NCBI GenBank assembly: GCA_013151875.1
Contig: JAADHL010000043.1
Span: forward strand, 2,824-8,890
Direction: 5' to 3'
Length of the DNA stretch: 6,067 nt
Source of the DNA: Deltaproteobacteria bacterium
Lineage (GTDB): Bacteria; Myxococcota_A; UBA9042; DTJE01
The translations under genes were made by a program, and so were the position numbers. Positions 1 to 3,521 of this stretch are shown piece after piece (position 1 is the first letter of the stretch; each line of letters opens with the position of its first letter). The notes below the pieces were generated by a model that saw nothing but the letters and a program-made list of their open reading frames with translations, ran no database searches and was not told the origin of the DNA.

Positions 1-72
1 AGCCTGACGCAGCCTCTCCCGAGCAGTTTCAACATTCGGGCACTCGTCGTCATGAATCAATTCAACCTTCAT
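1..72 (-). CDS. Small CPN-motif protein downstream of MerR, N-terminal fragment
   Basis: Only the first 24 codons are inside the window; the rest runs off the left edge. The translation begins MKVELIHDDECPNVETARER. A short strand followed by a CPN motif and a charged helix resembles small thioredoxin-like proteins that I recall being encoded beside MerR-type regulators and mercury-resistance genes, but the fragment is too short to assign a function. An in-frame ATG one codon upstream (75-73) is equally possible; both start codons lie inside the last codons of the MerR gene (11 or 14 nt overlap), so the two genes are co-transcribed and probably translationally coupled. An AGGA-type ribosome binding site lies within the end of the MerR gene. 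That this is a real gene is fairly likely; the role (metal binding or thiol chemistry) is inference from neighbourhood. Confidence 0.6.
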   Translation of the reverse strand, partial: MKVELIHDDECPNVETARERLRQA

Positions 73-484
73 CATCGTCCTGTTCCTTTCTGTATAGGGC
101 CTCCAGAATGGGGCATTCGGACGTCCGGCCTTCCTTGGCGCACGTCGCGGCCAATTGCTTCAGGGCATCCCTCATGCCTTCAAGACGCCGGATTCGCTCT
201 TCTATATCCAGGATCTTGGACCTGGCCCTGTCGCGCACATCCGCGCACGTGCTGTCCGTGTCCACCCTCAAGGACAGGAGGTCCGAAATCTCCTTCAGCG
301 TGAACCCCAGGGCCTTGGCCCGCCTTATGAACCGGACGCGCCGTACGGTGTCAACGGGATACTGGCGGTACCCCGAGTCCCGCCTCGGCGGTTCTTCTAT
401 CAGTCCCGTCCTCTCGTAGAATCTGAGCGTTTCCACGCCCACGCCCGACTGCCGGGCTACCTGTCCGATGGTCAACGCTGCCAT
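62..484 (-). CDS. MerR-family heavy-metal-responsive transcriptional regulator
   Basis: The 140-residue product has the MerR layout: an N-terminal winged helix-turn-helix (about residues 3-70, starting LTIGQVARQSGVGVETLRFY and including GYRQY), a long dimerisation helix (about 80-115) and a short C-terminal metal loop. Cysteines are at 80, 115 and 124. Their 35- and 9-residue spacing is that of Cys82, Cys117 and Cys126, the three Hg(II) ligands of Tn501 MerR; PbrR-type lead sensors use the same spacing, so the metal is not settled. The final CPILEAL stretch is common in this group. I chose the ATG at 484 because a GGAGG lies six bases upstream and residue 2 onward matches the family start; a TTG at 511 would add nine residues without a good ribosome binding site. 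The protein probably activates its own operon through the dyad at 519-540. It ends in an acidic tail, EQDDDEG. Confidence 0.9.
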   Translation of the reverse strand: MAALTIGQVARQSGVGVETLRFYERTGLIEEPPRRDSGYRQYPVDTVRRVRFIRRAKALGFTLKEISDLLSLRVDTDSTCADVRDRARSKILDIEERIRRLEGMRDALKQLAATCAKEGRTSECPILEALYRKEQDDDEG

Positions 485-511
485 GACCGGCCTCCGTCGA
501 GTCCTGGGCAA

Positions 512-543
512 AGTTTAAACCCCGTACCCTACTACAGGGTCAA
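512..543 (-). promoter_or_regulatory. MerR-type promoter/operator of the regulator operon
   Basis: Read on the minus strand, TTGACC (543-538) is the -35. Downstream are two overlapping -10 candidates: TTAAAC (518-513) at 19 bp and TAAACT (517-512, 4 of 6 consensus) at 20 bp. Spacers of 19-20 bp, longer than the usual 17, are the hallmark of promoters that MerR-family activators untwist. The spacer carries an imperfect dyad at 519-540 (arms ACCCTGTA and ACCCCGTA, read inward). It lies directly upstream of the MerR start, so the regulator is inside the operon it controls. The site is seen in sequence; its use is inferred from the family. Confidence 0.72.
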
Positions 544-592
544 GGTATTTCTAATAACACCCTGTAACTCCAAAGGGTTGCGAGTTCATGCA

Positions 593-607
593 AACCTCAC
601 CCAGGTT
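593..607. repeat. AACCT-N5-AGGTT dyad, copy 1
   Basis: A perfect 5-bp inverted repeat, AACCT and AGGTT, with the 5-base centre CACCC. The same arms with a 5-base centre recur at 640-654, 47 bp away. It may be an operator half of a tandem site ahead of the cytochrome gene; no known regulator is recognised. Confidence 0.4.
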
Positions 608-639
608 GATTTCAGGACGCTGATTCGGGTTTGAAAATT

Positions 640-654
640 AACCTCGGTAAGGTT
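640..654. repeat. AACCT-N5-AGGTT dyad, copy 2
   Basis: Identical arms to the 593-607 element (AACCT and AGGTT) around a different 5-base centre, CGGTA. Two copies of the same arm-spacer-arm format in a gene-free stretch suggest a binding site rather than chance, but arms of 5 bp are short and no function is shown. Confidence 0.4.
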
Positions 655-663
655 TCTACTTAT

Positions 664-695
664 CCGTACCCTTACCCTTACCCGTACCCGTACCC
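664..695. repeat. Hexamer tandem repeat with G-quadruplex potential on the minus strand
   Basis: About five units of CCGTAC or CCTTAC run in tandem. On the minus strand this gives five GGG tracts (complements of 669-671, 675-677, 681-683, 687-689, 693-695), each separated by exactly three bases (TAC or TAA), which satisfies the standard G3-N1-7 quadruplex rule with one tract to spare. On the plus strand it gives the matching C-rich (i-motif-type) strand. The repeat lies 60 bp upstream of the predicted -35 of the first cytochrome gene. Confidence 0.75.
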
Positions 696-754
696 GACAA
701 CCTCACTACCAAACACGATTTGGATGCGACAGCCCTGTGCAATACCAGGTTAGT

Positions 755-782
755 TTGACAAACAAGACCATATTGGTATAGG
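755..782 (+). promoter_or_regulatory. Predicted sigma-70-type promoter of the 410-residue cytochrome gene
   Basis: A consensus -35 TTGACA (755-760) is followed after 16 bp by TATAGG (777-782; 4 of 6 consensus). The start of transcription would fall near 790, leaving a leader of about 40 bases before the ATG. Arms ATACCA (743-748) and TGGTAT (774-779) flank the -35 symmetrically and could mark an operator, but they are short. Confidence 0.55.
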
Positions 783-820
783 TTACTTCCGATTTGAATG
801 ACCTGTTTGTTGCCTGAAAT

Positions 821-825
821 GGAGG
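821..825 (+). promoter_or_regulatory. Ribosome binding site deciding the cytochrome start
   Basis: GGAGG is followed by three consecutive in-frame ATG codons (826, 829, 832). Only the third leaves a normal six-base spacing; the first directly abuts the GGAGG. Translation therefore most likely starts at 832. Confidence 0.7.
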
Positions 826-831
826 ATGATG

Positions 832-2064
832 ATGAAGCTTTCTTTGGTCCTGGCCGGCTGTGCAGCCCTTTCCATGGTGGCCTCGCCGGCCTCTGCCGGG
901 AAGAAATCGCAAAAGGCGCCCAAGTCATCGTGCGTAACGTGCCACGAGAAGGAAACTCCCGGCATCGTGAAGCAGTTCCTTGGCGGGAAAATGGGACAGT
1001 CCGGTGAGGTGGACTGCTCGGATTGCCACGGATCCGCCCACAAATCAGCGACGGATTCCAAACTCGTCAAGATCCCGACGCCCGATACGTGCGGCCAGTG
1101 CCATGAAGACCAGGTCAAGCAATACGACAAGGGCAAGCATTCCCTGGCCTGGATAGCGATGAAGGCGATGCCCATGCTGGGACATCAGCCCACGCCGATT
1201 TCGGGCAAGGGCTACAAGGGCTGCGCCAACTGCCACAAGATCGGCAGGAAAGACGCTGCGAAGGCCGGCGTGCACTATGGAACCGGCGCCTGCGACTCGT
1301 GCCATACCAGGCATTCCTTTTCCAAGGCCGAGGCCAAGGACCCGCGGGCCTGCCGGACATGCCACATGGGTTTCGACCACCCGCAGTGGGAGATGTACTC
1401 CACCTCGAAGCACGGCTCCATCTGGTCCATCGAGGGCGACACGGGGCGCGCGCCCACCTGCCAGAAGTGCCACATGAAAGACGGCAATCATGCGGTCATG
1501 ACCTCCTGGGGTTTCCTGGCGGTGAGATTGCCCGAGGATGACGCTGATTGGCTTAAAGACCGCGTGGTCATTCTGAAGGCGCTTGGCGTGCTGGACGCAA
1601 AGGGCAACCCGACCGCCCGCCTCGACGTGGTCAAGGCCGGCAAAGTGGCCCGCCTTACAAAGAAAGCGTTCCAGGTGGAACGAGACAAGATGCTGGGGAT
1701 CTGTTCCGAGTGCCACTCGAAGTCCTACGCCAGGGAACAACTGGAGACGGCCGACGACGTCATCAAGGCCGCCGACGAGCTGATGGCCGAGGCCATCCTT
1801 GTGGTCAAGGGACTCTATGACGACGGCATCCTGAAGAAGCCGAAGGGTTGGGATTTTGCGCCTGATCTGCTCCAGTTCTACGAAGCGCCCAGCGCCCCCG
1901 AACAGGAGTTGTGGGTCATGTTCCTTGAGTACCGCATGCGGGCCTTCCAGGGCGCTTTCCACTTCAACCCGGATTACATGCACTGGTACGGCTGGGCCCC
2001 CATGAAAGAGAGCTTGGCGCGCATCAAGTCCGAGGCCGCGGCGCTCAGGGCCGGACACAAGTAA
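832..2064 (+). CDS. Exported octaheme c-type cytochrome, hydroxylamine oxidoreductase (HAO) family
   Basis: The 410-residue product begins with a signal peptide (residues 1-22, cut after ASA). It has eight CXXCH heme motifs at 34, 62, 87, 131, 154, 174, 210 and 291, so it is a periplasmic octaheme protein. The block from heme 5 to past heme 6 (CDSCHTRHSFS, then CHMGFDHPQWEMY, then SKHG) is the most conserved stretch of the HAO family. The Asp182-His183 pair fits the position I recall for the distal-pocket Asp-His of nitrifier HAO. The long helical gap between hemes 7 and 8 and the C-terminal NPDYMHWYGW segment (379-388) also fit. There is no C-terminal membrane anchor. Family members oxidise hydroxylamine or hydrazine, or run in reverse on nitrite or hydroxylamine; which applies here is unknown. 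It has its own promoter and runs convergent to the cupin gene, 13 bp away. It is a paralogue of the larger cytochrome at 3522-5462. Confidence 0.92.
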   Translation: MKLSLVLAGCAALSMVASPASAGKKSQKAPKSSCVTCHEKETPGIVKQFLGGKMGQSGEVDCSDCHGSAHKSATDSKLVKIPTPDTCGQCHEDQVKQYDKGKHSLAWIAMKAMPMLGHQPTPISGKGYKGCANCHKIGRKDAAKAGVHYGTGACDSCHTRHSFSKAEAKDPRACRTCHMGFDHPQWEMYSTSKHGSIWSIEGDTGRAPTCQKCHMKDGNHAVMTSWGFLAVRLPEDDADWLKDRVVILKALGVLDAKGNPTARLDVVKAGKVARLTKKAFQVERDKMLGICSECHSKSYAREQLETADDVIKAADELMAEAILVVKGLYDDGILKKPKGWDFAPDLLQFYEAPSAPEQELWVMFLEYRMRAFQGAFHFNPDYMHWYGWAPMKESLARIKSEAAALRAGHK

Positions 2065-2077
2065 CGCCTGCCTGAAA

Positions 2078-2422
2078 TCAGCCCCTGATCATGATCAGCA
2101 ACATCTTGAAGCGTTCATCTGCGTGTACGCTGTGTGGGATATTGCCCGGCATGAGGACCGTCTCTCCGGCCTTCGTGGTCACTGATTTGCCGTCGATAAC
2201 CAGTTCGCCGACGCCTTCCAGCACCGTGACGTAGGCGTCATACGGGGCCGAATGCTCGCTGAGGCTCTGTCCTTCGTCAAATGCGAACAGGGTCAGTGTG
2301 CCGGCCTTGCTTGCGGCCACTGTGCGGCTGACTATTGAGCCGTCCTGGAAATCCACGAGGTCCGCGAACCTCTGGGGCTCTGCGGGTGGAATAGAGCCGG
2401 ATCGCTTTTCAGTCGTCGTCAT
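2078..2422 (-). CDS. Small single-domain cupin protein
   Basis: The 114-residue cytoplasmic protein is one cupin barrel. The core runs from about residue 40 to the end, with LFAFDEGQSLSEHSAPYD, VTVLEGVGELVIDG, KAGETVLMPGNIPHSV and a terminal FKMLLIMIRG. His57 and His97 are in the usual places of cupin motifs 1 and 2. The common HxH of motif 1 is instead HSA, so metal binding, if any, would use a reduced ligand set. Proteins of this length and pattern are common in anaerobes and mostly have no assigned function. AGGAGG (2435-2430) precedes the ATG by seven bases. It is probably the last gene of the cytochrome and NapH-like operon, 44 bp after the NapH-like stop. I see no T-rich terminator after it. 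Confidence 0.85.
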   Translation of the reverse strand: MTTTEKRSGSIPPAEPQRFADLVDFQDGSIVSRTVAASKAGTLTLFAFDEGQSLSEHSAPYDAYVTVLEGVGELVIDGKSVTTKAGETVLMPGNIPHSVHADERFKMLLIMIRG

Positions 2423-2435
2423 CCATAATCCTCCT

Positions 2436-2456
2436 GGCCCCCTTTTTCAGGGTGCC
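2436..2456 (-). other. Intercistronic hairpin just upstream of the cupin ribosome binding site
   Basis: On the minus strand GGCACCC and GGGGGCC form a 7-bp stem with one A-G mismatch and a seven-base A-rich loop. No U-tract follows, since the AGGAGG of the cupin gene comes next, so it is not a classic terminator. It may tune mRNA stability or cupin translation. Confidence 0.35.
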
Positions 2457-2466
2457 TCTTCAAGAC

Positions 2467-3480
2467 TCAAACCATGCCCAGACCCATGAAGGTCGCATGC
2501 AACGACACCACCAGCACCAGAAAGACGGCGCGGGCCTTGACAGGCGAAAGCCCCGGGAACCGGTAGCCGATCGCCCTGTCCTTGCAGGACCTTACACAGT
2601 CCCCGCACAGCGTGCACGTAATCCCGGGCCTGCGCCGCGCCACGTCCTCTTTGGTCAAGGCATGATATCTACATGTTACAGTGCAGGCCATGCAGTCGTC
2701 ACAGGCGTCGCCTATGCCGATTCTGAAGGGGTTCAGCCTGCCGAGCCACGTGGCAAGCGCCCCTATCGGACACCAGGTGATGCAATGGGTCATCTGTCCG
2801 GTGCGCCTGGACCATGACGCCATGATTGCCACACCAACCAGGCCGAATCCAATTCCCAGCATCGTGGCCGCGCCGGCCCCCACACCCGCGGCCCTCAGGG
2901 CCAGGGCGGTCCCAGCGACGACCACGACCATGCCTACCTGAAGGGGCCTTCTCCAGCGTGGCAGACGCACCGGCCTCTTGACCGCCGCCGCCGCGAAATG
3001 GTCCCATGCGCCCATGTAGCACAGGTAACTGCACCAGGCAGGACCCACGAACAGGATGGTCGCGCCGAACAGGAACGGCATGAAGAAACCCTCGCTACGG
3101 TACAAAGGCCCAGCCAGAATCATGGCCGGCACCGGAAGGTGCAGTTTTCCGGTCATCAGAAAATCTTTGAATCCCGCCAAGCCCAGCGCGAGTTGCGAAA
3201 AAAACACCAGCGAAAAGGCCATCCATATTCGTGGGCGCCACCTCGATGCCTGGCGCGCGTCGCTCATGACCCTGACCAGCCACGCCGCATACACGGACAG
3301 CGCCAGGGCCTCGGCCCATCCCAGGCCGTCCACGAATCGGTCCGCCAGGATCATTTTATGGCTGACCGTCAGCTTGATCGACACAAAGACGGAAAGGGTG
3401 ATGGCGAATGCGGCGAAGGCCGCCGCCGTGGAAGGGAAGACCTGTTCTTTTCGGTTCAGTCCTGTTGGTCGGATCGTCAT
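2467..3480 (-). CDS. NapH-like polytopic membrane protein with two 4Fe-4S clusters
   Basis: The 337-residue product has about seven hydrophobic segments (near 17-37, 54-71, 85-104, 131-153, 181-200, 203-223 and 315-337). Two cytoplasmic-type cysteine pairs, CSYLC (150-154) and CITWCP (233-238), are the paired C-X3-C motifs of the NapH/CcoG-like family; the first lacks the usual proline. Two ferredoxin clusters follow, CX2CX2CX3C at 260-270 and CX2CX2CX3C at 289-299. NapH passes electrons between quinol and periplasmic nitrate reductase components, so a quinone-linked redox role with the adjacent cytochrome is a reasonable inference. Unlike classic NapH, a final hydrophobic segment follows the clusters. 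The ATG at 3480 directly follows an in-frame TGA and has no clear ribosome binding site, so translation may be coupled or weak. It sits 41 bp after the cytochrome gene and 44 bp before the cupin gene. Confidence 0.87.
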   Translation of the reverse strand: MTIRPTGLNRKEQVFPSTAAAFAAFAITLSVFVSIKLTVSHKMILADRFVDGLGWAEALALSVYAAWLVRVMSDARQASRWRPRIWMAFSLVFFSQLALGLAGFKDFLMTGKLHLPVPAMILAGPLYRSEGFFMPFLFGATILFVGPAWCSYLCYMGAWDHFAAAAVKRPVRLPRWRRPLQVGMVVVVAGTALALRAAGVGAGAATMLGIGFGLVGVAIMASWSRRTGQMTHCITWCPIGALATWLGRLNPFRIGIGDACDDCMACTVTCRYHALTKEDVARRRPGITCTLCGDCVRSCKDRAIGYRFPGLSPVKARAVFLVLVVSLHATFMGLGMV

Positions 3481-3503
3481 TCAGGCAATATAACACCCCA
3501 AGG

Positions 3504-3516
3504 TCGCGTACCGCGA
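3504..3516 (-). other. Intercistronic hairpin after the stalked cytochrome gene
   Basis: A perfect 5-bp stem TCGCG/CGCGA with a three-base loop lies just after the cytochrome stop codon and 23 bases before the NapH-like ATG. AGG and CCT outside it could extend the stem across a bulge. No U-tract follows, so it is more likely a stability or processing element than a terminator. Confidence 0.3.
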
Positions 3517-3521
3517 GAGCC

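Larger units (their letters stand above)
485..831. other. Intergenic regulatory region between divergent genes
   Basis: These 347 bases separate the start of the MerR gene (minus) from the start of the first octaheme cytochrome (plus). I see no coding sequence here. Contents from left to right are the MerR operator/promoter (512-543), two AACCT-N5-AGGTT dyads (593-607 and 640-654), a hexamer repeat (664-695), and the cytochrome promoter and ribosome binding site (755-825). There is no obvious intrinsic terminator. Confidence 0.7.

Noticed and set aside
859..861. Cys10 of the 410-residue cytochrome in an LAGC lipobox-like context
   Set aside because: The cysteine is only ten residues from the start, too close for a lipoprotein signal. 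A normal type I signal peptide with an ASA cut after residue 22 fits better.
1045..2058. Minus-strand open frame of 337 codons antisense to the 410-residue cytochrome
   Set aside because: It lies entirely opposite a gene with eight CXXCH motifs and a good ribosome binding site, and shows no domain. High GC explains the lack of stops.
2065..2077. Possible bidirectional terminator between the convergent genes
   Set aside because: The gap is 13 bp. CTGA-AA-TCAG next to it is a four-base stem with no T-tract, too weak to call.
2085..2098. Perfect palindrome CTGATCATGATCAG, which also matches TGAT-N4-ATCA
   Set aside because: It lies inside the last codons of the cupin gene, encodes the conserved LIMI stretch, and is at a convergent gene end with no promoter to serve. 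Probably codon coincidence.
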